The position numbers and the translations under genes are program-made. The notes below the pieces were generated by a model. The model did no database searches, was not told the origin of the DNA, and saw nothing but the letters and a program-made list of their open reading frames with translations. From positions 1-43,780 of the IMG/VR virus record IMGVR_UViG_3300007538_003017: a DNA stretch of 43,780 nt; one strand, given 5' to 3'. Shown here piece by piece: positions 7,609 to 15,093 of the stretch. Each line of letters starts with the position of its first letter. Position 1 is the first letter of the stretch. The stretch is from a virus.

Positions 7609-7785
7609 TTAAAATACCCATTGTAAAAATAGCGTAGTTGCTACACCAAAACCAAAGAATACCCAAAACATAGTATAGTCATCAATGTCTCGTTTGACTT
7701 GTAGATCATAACATAAACTACGATGCCATACTAGTACTTTGGTTACCGTTTTTTTAGTCGCTTGCCATATCGATTTTAGATCCAT
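7609..7785 (-). CDS. Small membrane protein with one C-terminal TM helix
   Basis: A 58-residue protein from MDLKSIWQATKKTVTKVLVW at 7785. The C-terminal segment MFWVFFGFGVATTLFLQWVF is a single transmembrane helix; the N-terminal part is basic and amphipathic. The longer frame to 7959 is rejected because it would overlap the upstream gene by 170 bases; the ATG at 7785 lies just after that gene's stop with GGAG upstream. Function unknown. Confidence 0.6.
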   Translation of the reverse strand: MDLKSIWQATKKTVTKVLVWHRSLCYDLQVKRDIDDYTMFWVFFGFGVATTLFLQWVF

Positions 7786-7786
7786 T

Positions 7787-8134
7787 TTATTCTCCTGTAA
7801 CTTTCTCAAGAATAGTCTTGCACTTATTGAAGTTGTGTTCTTCAAAATTTTGTTTGGTACCGACACTAGGATCAAACTCTGCACCGTGACGCCAATTACC
7901 AAAAGCAATTGCAACACATCGTCTACGTTCTGTTTGGTCCTCTTCAAAAGAGTAATCACCGATTAATTGGATGATCTTCTTTGCTTCATCCTCACTGCAT
8001 AGTTTATCAAAATCTTCTACAACAAGGTCATCTAAAGATTTAGCCACCTTAGTAGATTTTTTTGGTTTCTTTACTTCTACTACTTCTTCAACAGTTTCTT
8101 CTAATACTGTTTCTATCTTTTTCTTTCTAGCCAT
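7787..8134 (-). CDS. Hypothetical protein with charged Lys/Glu N-terminus
   Basis: A 115-residue protein. The first 45 residues are a charged Lys/Glu/Val tract (MARKKKIETVLEETVEEVVE and on). It is followed by a compact segment containing LCSEDEAKKIIQLIGDYSF and RRRCVAIAFGNWRHGAEF. AGGAGG precedes the ATG. The gene lies directly downstream of two identical 12-bp palindromes, so its expression may be regulated. No family recognised. Confidence 0.62.
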   Translation of the reverse strand: MARKKKIETVLEETVEEVVEVKKPKKSTKVAKSLDDLVVEDFDKLCSEDEAKKIIQLIGDYSFEEDQTERRRCVAIAFGNWRHGAEFDPSVGTKQNFEEHNFNKCKTILEKVTGE

Positions 8135-8150
8135 ATTTGCCTCCTAAATT

Positions 8151-8184
8151 AAAGTATACTTTTTAACGCAATAAAGTATACTTT
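8151..8184. promoter_or_regulatory. Twin 12-bp palindromes AAAGTATACTTT, operator candidate
   Basis: The perfect palindrome AAAGTATACTTT occurs at 8151-8162 and again at 8173-8184, 22 bases start to start, so both face the same side of the helix (about two turns). They fill the 48-base gap between two minus-strand genes, and the second overlaps the upstream stop codon. A dimeric repressor or activator binding in tandem is the simplest reading. Confidence 0.5.
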
Positions 8185-8422
8185 ATAATACTAAATTTTC
8201 TAATACCTTTCTGCGTTCTTCGATCTGATCATCTATCTCAGCAACAATGCGTTCTGCATCAGGAATACCAAATCCAGATAATCTAGTGATCAAAAATTCT
8301 CTAGTGTGTCTTGGATGTTCTTTTACAATGCGTTGAAAAGCATCCGCTTTAGAACTACTCTTACACACGTTGACTAACCTATCTCTAGGGAAAGTACTGT
8401 AAGTAAATTGCTGACCTACCAT
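8183..8422 (-). CDS. Small hypothetical protein
   Basis: A 79-residue protein, MVGQQFTYSTFPRDRLVNVC and on, with a helical C-terminal half including ITRLSGFGIPDAERIVAEID. Its stop lies within the second of the twin palindromes. It follows the small membrane protein gene by 7 bases and belongs to the same operon. No domain recognised. Confidence 0.58.
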   Translation of the reverse strand: MVGQQFTYSTFPRDRLVNVCKSSSKADAFQRIVKEHPRHTREFLITRLSGFGIPDAERIVAEIDDQIEERRKVLENLVL

Positions 8423-8429
8423 AATTGCC

Positions 8430-8660
8430 TCATAACTTTACGGCTAATACTACCAATATTGCTATCAACAACACGTTTACCATCAACAATTCTAATGCTA
8501 GAATAGTGTGATACCAAATCCATCTTGTTTTATATGCATTCTCTATCGTAACTTCTTCAGGATCAACATCGTCTTTCATAACATCTATTACTGTTGGTAC
8601 GCTTAATTCATCTACAATTTCTTCCTCAGGCTTTTTCCATAACCGATTCCACCATTCCAT
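8430..8660 (-). CDS. Small single-TM protein
   Basis: A 76-residue protein with a soluble acidic N-terminal part (MEWWNRLWKKPEEEIVDEL) and one C-terminal transmembrane helix (ILALELLMVNVLLIAILVVL). The layout, an acidic cytosolic segment and C-terminal anchor, suggests an inner-membrane protein. It starts 3 bases after queD ends. Function unknown. Confidence 0.6.
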   Translation of the reverse strand: MEWWNRLWKKPEEEIVDELSVPTVIDVMKDDVDPEEVTIENAYKTRWIWYHTILALELLMVNVLLIAILVVLAVKL

Positions 8661-8663
8661 TGA

Positions 8664-9155
8664 TTATCCCTCGTAAATAGCTGAGTTAGCTCCATGTTCA
8701 AATACTTCTACACTCTTTACCCTAACTGTGGGATTCAATGCAGTACCGTTATTGACTGACTTCTGGATAAGGTCAGATAGTTTGTTATAAGCCATTTCTG
8801 CGAATCTTTCGCACCCTACGCCTTCAACAATACGCAGATCAACAATACCTAAATCATTATAGCCACCACCGATCTCAGCCATTTGCTTAAACAATTCAAG
8901 TCGTGGATCATCTTCGGCGACCAATAGAGTATGATCAAACATGTACTCTAACCAATTCTTAAACTCTTTGAGTCCACCAAAGTCCATTACCCAGTTGCGT
9001 TCATCAAGTGACTTGCACTCAAACACAATCTTTACACCGATACTGTAACCATGAATTAAACTACAGTGGCTATGTGTACTTCGCCATTGACGGAACGCAC
9101 AACTCAAACCTCTGTCATTACCATATGTTTTCGTACTATAAAATTTTCCTGCCAT
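8664..9155 (-). CDS. queD: 6-carboxytetrahydropterin synthase QueD, variant active site
   Basis: A 163-residue PTPS/QueD-fold protein, started at MAGKFYSTKTYG (9155). The active-site segment RQWRSTHSHCSLIHGYSIGV holds the catalytic Cys31 and His35. The usual HGH becomes HGY (Tyr37), and the usual upstream His ligand, 11 residues before the Cys, is Ala20; His28 and His30 sit next to the Cys instead. Later blocks are WVMDFGGLKEFK, DHTLLV and VEVFEHGANSAIY, which match the family (DHxxL and the Glu near the C-terminus). QueD converts 7,8-dihydroneopterin triphosphate to 6-carboxytetrahydropterin, feeding QueE. FolE upstream makes its substrate. The ligand shift resembles QueD-like proteins I recall from other marine phages, so function is likely kept. 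Confidence 0.82.
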   Translation of the reverse strand: MAGKFYSTKTYGNDRGLSCAFRQWRSTHSHCSLIHGYSIGVKIVFECKSLDERNWVMDFGGLKEFKNWLEYMFDHTLLVAEDDPRLELFKQMAEIGGGYNDLGIVDLRIVEGVGCERFAEMAYNKLSDLIQKSVNNGTALNPTVRVKSVEVFEHGANSAIYEG

Positions 9156-9159
9156 CTTA

Positions 9160-9618
9160 CTACTCCTTATGTGCTTCAGCAACACGTTTTCTTAAACTGC
9201 TAGAACTGAAACTGTGATCTCTGCCGTTATAAATCACCGTGATGTTACGTGCCTCACAGATATCTCTACCAGTATATTCTTTATCTTGATACTCTACCCC
9301 GATGATTCTTACATCGACGGGTAAAATCAACAATAGATCACGCAAGTCTTGTTCTGTTTGATAAACTACGATCTCGTCTACGTATCTAGTAGCCGCTAAT
9401 TGAATCTGTCGCTCTACAATACTTTGTACAGGTGGATTCTTTGAATCAGGTCGATCTATTGTAGGATCAGTCTGCAAACCAGCAATCAAATAATCACAAT
9501 GATTCTTTGCTTCTGATAACATTGCAATGTGTCCTGCATGTAATAGATCAAACGTACTGAATGTAATACCAATAGTTTTACCTTCGTCTTTAAGTTGTCT
9601 GATTTTATTAAAAATCAT
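9160..9618 (-). CDS. Cytidylyltransferase-like nucleotidyltransferase
   Basis: A 152-residue single-domain nucleotidyltransferase, start MIFNKIRQLKDEG at 9618. It has the HxGH motif in TFSTFDLLHAGHIAML and the C-terminal HSFSSSSLRKRV, matching the ISSTxxR region of glycerol-3-phosphate cytidylyltransferase (TagD) and HldE C-terminal domains. Such enzymes activate a phosphorylated sugar or alcohol with CTP or ATP. With two glycosyltransferases, an epimerase and another nucleotidyltransferase in the window, a role in making an activated sugar is likely; the substrate is unknown. It ends 4 bases before queD. Confidence 0.8.
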   Translation of the reverse strand: MIFNKIRQLKDEGKTIGITFSTFDLLHAGHIAMLSEAKNHCDYLIAGLQTDPTIDRPDSKNPPVQSIVERQIQLAATRYVDEIVVYQTEQDLRDLLLILPVDVRIIGVEYQDKEYTGRDICEARNITVIYNGRDHSFSSSSLRKRVAEAHKE

Positions 9619-10213
9619 TATCTGTTCCCCACGCCGTAAAGAAAAACATTCTTTGATAATCATCTAGGGTATGCGTAATCTCACTGACCCAATGTTCTTC
9701 GTCTCTGCTGTATATTACTAATCTATTCGGTTTAGGCAGTATAGATTGCTTATCATTAAGAAAAGTAAGTTCACCGCCCCAATCATCTTCCCAAGTGTCA
9801 TGCATGTATAAAAGACTAGTAAATGATTGTTTGCTTGTTTTGCCGTTAACGGCAGGATCCCAATGCTGTATTACTTTATGTTTATTTGAATGATATTGAT
9901 ACCACATCTGACGAGCCAAAGGATTTATCAAGTTCATATCTTCAATCATGTACTGTTTAATACTACGTGCTATTTCTGGTAATGATTTTGATCCTAGTCT
10001 CGCCGCAGTATACATATAATCACCATCTTCCGGATTTGTCAACGCCAAGACTCTTACAGGAGCATCTTCTTCATAATTTTCACCGGACAGGTACTTTCCG
10101 TAAATAGGATTTTCATTTCCCCATTCTTTCCGAGGCTCGTATTTATTAAGCATATCTTCTTTAAACAAGTTAAACACTTCATCAGAGAGAAAATTATCTT
10201 TATAACAGTACAT
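9608..10213 (-). CDS. 2-oxoglutarate/Fe(II)-dependent oxygenase
   Basis: A 201-residue double-stranded beta-helix oxygenase. The iron triad is HWD (VIQHWDPAVN) and the distal His in RDEEHWVSEITH; GGELTFL and the Arg in PKPNRLVIYS fit the prolyl-4-hydroxylase-like branch. These enzymes hydroxylate proteins or small molecules using oxygen and 2-oxoglutarate; the target here is unknown. The start MYCYKDNFL at 10213 overlaps the upstream stop as TAATG. Its 3' end overlaps the cytidylyltransferase start by 11 bases. 2OG oxygenases are common in marine T4-like phages. Confidence 0.8.
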   Translation of the reverse strand: MYCYKDNFLSDEVFNLFKEDMLNKYEPRKEWGNENPIYGKYLSGENYEEDAPVRVLALTNPEDGDYMYTAARLGSKSLPEIARSIKQYMIEDMNLINPLARQMWYQYHSNKHKVIQHWDPAVNGKTSKQSFTSLLYMHDTWEDDWGGELTFLNDKQSILPKPNRLVIYSRDEEHWVSEITHTLDDYQRMFFFTAWGTDNDF

Positions 10214-10446
10214 TATTTCTTTAACTCTTCCCACATCTCATTTTTGTAATGTTCTTCAAGCCATTCTTCTTCACCTGAAAACGTACAACTTTCTTTGAGT
10301 TGTTTCTTCAAATGAAAATAAAGATTGTACACATCTTGCTTTAGTGGCCACCCAATATAACCAGTGTTATATGAACTGTTTATTTCTCTAAAACACTTAT
10401 TGATTGACGTATAAGCATCGTCTAAAGAAGGTTGCTTGAAGCCCAT
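10213..10446 (-). CDS. Small hypothetical protein
   Basis: A 77-residue protein, MGFKQPSLDDAYTSINKCFR and on, mostly helical with an acidic-aromatic C-terminus (EEEWLEEHYKNEMWEELKK). It starts one base after folE ends and is coupled by TAATG to the oxygenase. No domain recognised. Confidence 0.58.
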   Translation of the reverse strand: MGFKQPSLDDAYTSINKCFREINSSYNTGYIGWPLKQDVYNLYFHLKKQLKESCTFSGEEEWLEEHYKNEMWEELKK

Positions 10447-10447
10447 T

Positions 10448-11128
10448 TTAGCACTTTCCCATTCTTGCGATGCTTAAGAACTCATTACGTGCCGCAGGAT
10501 CTTCTTTAAATCCTCCACCTAGACGCACAGTTACAGTAGAGCTACCTGTATCTTCTACACCTCTTGACTTCACACAGTAGTGCTGTGCATCGATCATTAC
10601 AGCAACGTCTTCGGTTTCTAGGATATATTGAAGTGCATGGAATACTTGCTCAGTCAAACGCTCTTGAATCTGAGGACGCTTTGAGAAATATTCTACGATA
10701 CGATTGATCTTAGAAAGACCAAGTACTTTTTGTTTTGGAACATACGCTACAGTAGCAAGACCATCGATCACTACAAAGTGATGCTCACAGTTGCTTTGTA
10801 CATTAACATTACGCTCAACAACCATTTCGTTGTAGTGCATCTTGTTGTCTACTGTGGTACATTTTGGGAATGCATCATAATCTAGTCCCCAGAAGATTTC
10901 GTTAACATACATTTTAGCAACACGCAGTGGTGTTTCTGCTAGACTGTCGTCATCAAGATCAAGTCCTAAGACTTGCATGATGTGATTGAACGATTTTTCA
11001 ATCTCTGTGATTTTTTGCTTGCGATCTAACGCTGTTTCAAAAGTGGGAGTTTCGACTCCTACTTTTACTAGATATTCGTGAACTCGTTTGCCAAGTTCAG
11101 GGTCGGTTTTTGTTTTGTTATATGACAT
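10448..11128 (-). CDS. folE: GTP cyclohydrolase I
   Basis: A 226-residue FolE. Zinc and active-site motifs are clear: SNCEHHFVVIDG (CxHH), PKQKVLGLSKINRIVEYFSK, RPQIQERLTEQ and IDAQHYCVKSRG with the second zinc Cys. It opens GTP to 7,8-dihydroneopterin triphosphate, the first step of 7-deazaguanine (and folate) synthesis. QueD and QueE follow on the same strand. GGAAGGAG sits 8-10 bases upstream of the ATG at 11128. A late-type CATAAATAC lies about 62 bases upstream, with a longer leader. Confidence 0.95.
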   Translation of the reverse strand: MSYNKTKTDPELGKRVHEYLVKVGVETPTFETALDRKQKITEIEKSFNHIMQVLGLDLDDDSLAETPLRVAKMYVNEIFWGLDYDAFPKCTTVDNKMHYNEMVVERNVNVQSNCEHHFVVIDGLATVAYVPKQKVLGLSKINRIVEYFSKRPQIQERLTEQVFHALQYILETEDVAVMIDAQHYCVKSRGVEDTGSSTVTVRLGGGFKEDPAARNEFLSIARMGKC

Positions 11129-11189
11129 TGTATTTCTCCTTCCTTACGCGGATGTTGTGATTGTTGTTTGTAACCTTTGTGTTACGAAA

Positions 11190-11198
11190 GTATTTATG
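11190..11198 (-). promoter_or_regulatory. Late-type promoter element CATAAATAC upstream of folE
   Basis: The minus strand reads CATAAATAC in the 138-base gap between folE and the next gene. The same gap holds a 5-bp inverted repeat (GTAAC/GTTAC) in the leader and TAGTTT/AAACTA arms near 11230-11255. No consensus sigma70 site with proper spacing was found here. Confidence 0.45.
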
Positions 11199-11266
11199 AT
11201 TCACTATAGCCGTTCATATTTTTATCATATGATAGTTTATACAGTATCAAACTATTTGTCTACTAT

Positions 11267-12148
11267 TTAGGGTAACTTTGCGGGTGAGATACCGTACATT
11301 TTTTCGATAAATGGTAATATGATACGATGAGTAAAGTCTTTGTGTTGTTCTGTACTAGGATGAGGATCATGGTCTGGGTCTCTATATTCATACTTAGAGA
11401 CGTTTCTCGCCCAATCTCCTAGATCGGTTATAGGTAACCAATATGTTCTATCGATCATATCATAGAGATATTTGACATCTGGGTGTTCTAATGGATTATG
11501 ATTATTTGAGTTAATATTAAACGCTGGAGAATCCTCATCATATAGATGACATACACCTCCGTGTACACCTGCATAAAAGAAGGTATCGAAATCGTATGCA
11601 CACATGAAATACTTGATATTATGCATTTTCAAGAACCATTCAACTCTCAACATATGTTCACATGTTTGCATAACAGAATTGAGCGGATCTACAAAATCAT
11701 TATAGTACTTTAATGTAAGCTCGTCTTTCCAATGTGCGTTTAATGTATAATAGTTAAATTCGTTACACGCTAAATTGATAGGATTTCTATATTCATTCCT
11801 CTTAGAACTTCTATAGAATCTGTCTTTTTCTATTTCGTCATACGACTCTGGCTGTATTATTTTTGTGGCTTTGTCGTATACACGCTTAGATTCTCTTAAC
11901 GTAATTACTCTCCTATCAGAACCAGACCACATGATACCTACTAAAAGGTCCTCAGGTTTGTGAGTTTTTAGCAAGTCATTAACATTATAGATAACTATTT
12001 TGCTGATCATTTCGTTACCGATAGCACCTATACCTAGATGTCTGACATGATCATCATCTAAGTTAAATGCCTCTTGAACATGAACTGGCCAAGTCGTGTC
12101 AGTATTTGGAACTTGTGAATAACTACATCCGGCTGATACAAAATACAT
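11267..12148 (-). CDS. SGNH/GDSL hydrolase-like protein
   Basis: A 293-residue protein with the opening block YFVSAGCSYSQVPNT (GCSxS in place of GDSxS), a glycine block HLGIGAIGNEMIS, and a C-terminal DHDPHPSTEQHKDF resembling the catalytic DxxH block. These fit the SGNH esterase/acetylhydrolase fold. Substrates in this family include acetylated sugars and lipids; here an action on glycan acetyl groups is possible but inferred. A second SGNH protein lies at 20550. It overlaps none of its neighbours and starts 2 bases after the upstream stop. Confidence 0.65.
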   Translation of the reverse strand: MYFVSAGCSYSQVPNTDTTWPVHVQEAFNLDDDHVRHLGIGAIGNEMISKIVIYNVNDLLKTHKPEDLLVGIMWSGSDRRVITLRESKRVYDKATKIIQPESYDEIEKDRFYRSSKRNEYRNPINLACNEFNYYTLNAHWKDELTLKYYNDFVDPLNSVMQTCEHMLRVEWFLKMHNIKYFMCAYDFDTFFYAGVHGGVCHLYDEDSPAFNINSNNHNPLEHPDVKYLYDMIDRTYWLPITDLGDWARNVSKYEYRDPDHDPHPSTEQHKDFTHRIILPFIEKMYGISPAKLP

Positions 12149-12150
12149 GG

Positions 12151-12825
12151 TTACACCGAATGCGAATATACTAAGAAATTTTTCATTCCTTCCATATTCA
12201 CCCTTAATTCAAGTCTACGTTTTGGAATATACAGATAGCACTTTCCGTAATTACTGTCGATCAGTGGTACATTTATGCTTCGATTACCATCTAGTGTCAT
12301 CTGTTCTACTAGTGCTGGATTATCCTGCGTACTGGCTTTGTATAGACAATAATACACATCAAAGTTCATGCTGTTGTTCTTTTTATGTCTGACTACACAA
12401 AACACGTATAAATTTCCAGCCTTAGATATTTTTTCAGCAAGCGGTTCTACGAACATATCTTTAAGGCTATGGAAGTCCTGTTGTTGAAAAAGAGAAGCAA
12501 AATCATCACTGTCTTTTTTATTGTTTTGTAGTATGCTTGCTTCAGTACTCAAGTGAGATAAGCTATTACAACTTAAACCCTTGACATCGATATTTGCTTC
12601 TGGGGTGCTGACATCTATGATATTCTTCCCAGCGCCTACCCAAACGCCGTTTGGAATAGAATCTGCTACTGCATATTCCCATGTTTCTTTTGCTAACTGT
12701 ACGCTTCTGTTCCTAGATATGAACGGATGATAATACGAATTCATTTCTTTAGCAAAGTTCTTATTGAAATCTTTACCTAGGATAGAATCATGATCTTTTA
12801 GGGCAACGGGTTCATATCGTATCAT
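12151..12825 (-). CDS. Unknown protein, candidate PD-(D/E)XK nuclease
   Basis: A 224-residue protein of unrecognised family. The segment GKNIIDVSTPEANIDVKGLS contains D-x9-DVK, the spacing and context of a PD-(D/E)XK nuclease core: an acidic residue at a strand end, then DxK on the next strand. Several type II restriction enzymes have similar IDxKG strings. The C-terminal half looks like beta strands (NLYVFCVVRHKK, FDVYYCLYKA). It lies in the 7-deazaguanine region, so a nuclease spared by modified phage DNA is an idea to test. The motif alone is weak evidence. Confidence 0.4.
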   Translation of the reverse strand: MIRYEPVALKDHDSILGKDFNKNFAKEMNSYYHPFISRNRSVQLAKETWEYAVADSIPNGVWVGAGKNIIDVSTPEANIDVKGLSCNSLSHLSTEASILQNNKKDSDDFASLFQQQDFHSLKDMFVEPLAEKISKAGNLYVFCVVRHKKNNSMNFDVYYCLYKASTQDNPALVEQMTLDGNRSINVPLIDSNYGKCYLYIPKRRLELRVNMEGMKNFLVYSHSV

Positions 12826-13025
12826 ACTAGAATATCTATAGTGCTTGTTTGCATCACCCGTTTTTCAGCGCCGTGGAAGTCGTAGAGAGTCAAAGTGTAT
12901 GTATCAACGATAACCCGATCTTTAGATGCAGGTTCATCAGGACCTTTTACGGGTCCAGCGAATACTTTAGACACGGTTTTAATCATTTGAGTGACTTCTG
13001 GCAACGGTGAAAGAGTAGCATCCAT
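12822..13025 (-). CDS. Small hypothetical protein
   Basis: A 67-residue protein, [20 protein letters not shown] and on, with a beta-rich C-terminal half (DRVIVDTYTLTLYDFHGAEK). It shares a base with the GMP reductase stop at 13025 and overlaps the next gene by ATGA. No family recognised. Confidence 0.58.
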   Translation of the reverse strand: MDATLSPLPEVTQMIKTVSKVFAGPVKGPDEPASKDRVIVDTYTLTLYDFHGAEKRVMQTSTIDILV

Positions 13026-14158
13026 TATTTTTCATAAACCTTGTTATATTGATTATTTACTCTTACGAATGTAGTACACTTGCTCAACTGCTTTAGTTTC
13101 TTTGCTCCTGCGTAAGTACAGGCGCTTCTAAGACCCCCTAGAATGTCTTGTACAGTGTTCTTTACTGGACCTTTATATTGCACAAGTACTTCTCTACCTT
13201 CACTGCTACGATATTCTTTTAAACCACCAAAGTGTTTTTCGTTTGCGGCTTTTGAACTCATACCATAAAATTGTACAAATTGTTTTTGTTCAATCTTTCT
13301 TATATGACGATCTAAATGCTTACCAACTTCATACTCTAGTTCATTTGTTTCATAGAACCTCGTAACTATTTCACCGTTGCCTTCATCATGTCCGGCTAAC
13401 ATGCCACCTAACATAACAAAGTCTGCGCCTGCACCAAATGCTTTTGCTACATCTCCAGCACATGTACAACCCCCATCAGCAATGATGTGTCCACCAAGGC
13501 CGTGAGCGGCATCAGCACACTCCATGATTGCGGATAACTGCGGGTACCCAACACCAGTCTTAATCCTAGTAGTACAAACACTACCAGGCCCAATACCAAC
13601 TTTAACGATATCTGCTCCACTTAATATTAACTCCTCTGTCATTTCACCCGTAACAACATTGCCTGCTATAATAATAGTGTGAGGGAATTCTTTTCTAATT
13701 GAACTTACAAACTCTGCGAAACGATCCGAATAACCGTTTGCTACGTCTATACAAATGTATTTAATACTTTCCCCTACTTGACTATATACTTGGCGAAGTT
13801 TATCAACGTCGGATTCTGTGATACCCATGCTGTATGCAACATGATTTTTTACGGCAACATTTTGGATAAAGAAATCGATTAATTCTTCTACAGTATATGT
13901 TTTTACTAAGCATGTGAACATTCCATGTTTAGCCAGTTCTATTGCCATTTCAAAAGTACCTACCCCGTCCATGTTGCTAGCCATGATAGGTACTCCATTG
14001 TAATGAATTTCTCTGATATTTTCAGGGAAATCAGGCTCATAATTTCTGTAAGTAAATTCTCTGTATAAATCTACTTCTTTGCGTGAACCTAGTGTTGACC
14101 TTTTGGGCCTAATTAATACATCAGAAAAATCTAACTTGACTTCTGATTCGATACGCAT
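13025..14158 (-). CDS. guaC: GMP reductase
   Basis: A 377-residue TIM-barrel enzyme of the IMPDH/GMPR family without CBS domains. It has [30 protein letters not shown], the catalytic Cys loop [40 protein letters not shown] and [13 protein letters not shown]. These follow E. coli GuaC closely rather than IMP dehydrogenase. It reduces GMP to IMP with NADPH, releasing ammonia, and so shifts guanine nucleotides toward the adenine branch. In a phage it may remodel purine pools from degraded host nucleic acid. How it fits with GTP use by FolE is unclear. AAGGAG precedes the start. Confidence 0.92.
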   Translation of the reverse strand: MRIESEVKLDFSDVLIRPKRSTLGSRKEVDLYREFTYRNYEPDFPENIREIHYNGVPIMASNMDGVGTFEMAIELAKHGMFTCLVKTYTVEELIDFFIQNVAVKNHVAYSMGITESDVDKLRQVYSQVGESIKYICIDVANGYSDRFAEFVSSIRKEFPHTIIIAGNVVTGEMTEELILSGADIVKVGIGPGSVCTTRIKTGVGYPQLSAIMECADAAHGLGGHIIADGGCTCAGDVAKAFGAGADFVMLGGMLAGHDEGNGEIVTRFYETNELEYEVGKHLDRHIRKIEQKQFVQFYGMSSKAANEKHFGGLKEYRSSEGREVLVQYKGPVKNTVQDILGGLRSACTYAGAKKLKQLSKCTTFVRVNNQYNKVYEK

Positions 14159-14168
14159 TACTTACTCC

Positions 14169-15080
14169 TTAAAGGGTGCTGTCTGCGTCTACTTCAATAT
14201 CATATATTTTAAAGTAGTCTGCTTCTGTTGCTTTACAAACGTTACCCCATGGACAACTCCAATTATATAAGTTTTGCTTTGAACCAGGAGACCAAGGATC
14301 GTTAGCATCTTGCCAACGACTTAAGTTTAGCCAATAGCCTTGGGCTCTACCTTCTGCCCAACGTTTGATTTGATCATCTGTGAAGATATCTGTTCCTGGA
14401 AAGCCTTGACCCATCGTGTATACAACAGTTGATATTGATCCTTGCTTGACAGTTATAGTCATGCCTGAATCATCTAAGTCAACTACAAAGTCTACAGGTT
14501 GTTTAATGTCAATGCCGTTCCATGATACTAGACCTTCTGAAGGAGTCAAGTTTTGAAAACATTGATTGTCTGTTGTTGAATAACTTAACTGAAAGTTTTG
14601 TGGGGCAGATGAACTACCGTCACCAATATGCATTGTGTGTTGAAAGACTACGTTGTTGTTTACTTCAAAGAAGTCAACTTCTTGGCAGTTCCAAGTTGGA
14701 TTGTTTCCGCCAGCATCACAATAGTTGTCATGGACAGGTTTTAAACTAGGATTGTTTGGATTGTTTACCATATAAAAAGTACTAGTAACAAAGTTACCAG
14801 AAACATTACTTAAGTCTGCTGTAAAACGAATCTGTGAAATGTTAACGTAGCCTTCATTAGAGACAACTCTGCCACCGCATGATTCATCTGTCTTACCGAA
14901 TTGTACTGACCCTTCTGAGGATGGAAAACTTATTTCTCCGCAATCTGTGTAATCAATAGCAAACGTAGGTTTAAATGTTTGTGATACCGATATTTGTGCG
15001 TTGACAGGGGATTCAAAAGGCGCACATCCAACGATGGCACTTAAAAATCCTACTGCTACTATTAGTTTAAAATTTTTCAT
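14169..15080 (-). CDS. Secreted lipoprotein with GH16-like glucanase motif
   Basis: A 303-residue protein with a signal peptide ending in a lipobox-like AIVGC (MKNFKLIVAVGFLSAIVGCA). The mature part is Cys- and Trp-rich. The segment CQEVDFFEVNN carries ExDxxE, the catalytic pattern of GH16 glucanases, and is followed by VVFQHTMHIG. The FVVDLDDSGMTITVKQ strand pair suits a concanavalin-like jelly roll. It may be a periplasmic or outer-membrane glycan hydrolase or binding protein made during infection, or a virion part. GH7- or GH12-like folds are alternatives. Confidence 0.55.
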   Translation of the reverse strand: MKNFKLIVAVGFLSAIVGCAPFESPVNAQISVSQTFKPTFAIDYTDCGEISFPSSEGSVQFGKTDESCGGRVVSNEGYVNISQIRFTADLSNVSGNFVTSTFYMVNNPNNPSLKPVHDNYCDAGGNNPTWNCQEVDFFEVNNNVVFQHTMHIGDGSSSAPQNFQLSYSTTDNQCFQNLTPSEGLVSWNGIDIKQPVDFVVDLDDSGMTITVKQGSISTVVYTMGQGFPGTDIFTDDQIKRWAEGRAQGYWLNLSRWQDANDPWSPGSKQNLYNWSCPWGNVCKATEADYFKIYDIEVDADSTL

Positions 15081-15093
15081 AATTATTCCTTTT

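Noticed and set aside
7787-7959. Longer N-terminus for the small TM protein, starting at 7959
   Set aside because: It would overlap the upstream gene by over 170 bases; the start at 7785 sits right after that gene's stop with a ribosome site.
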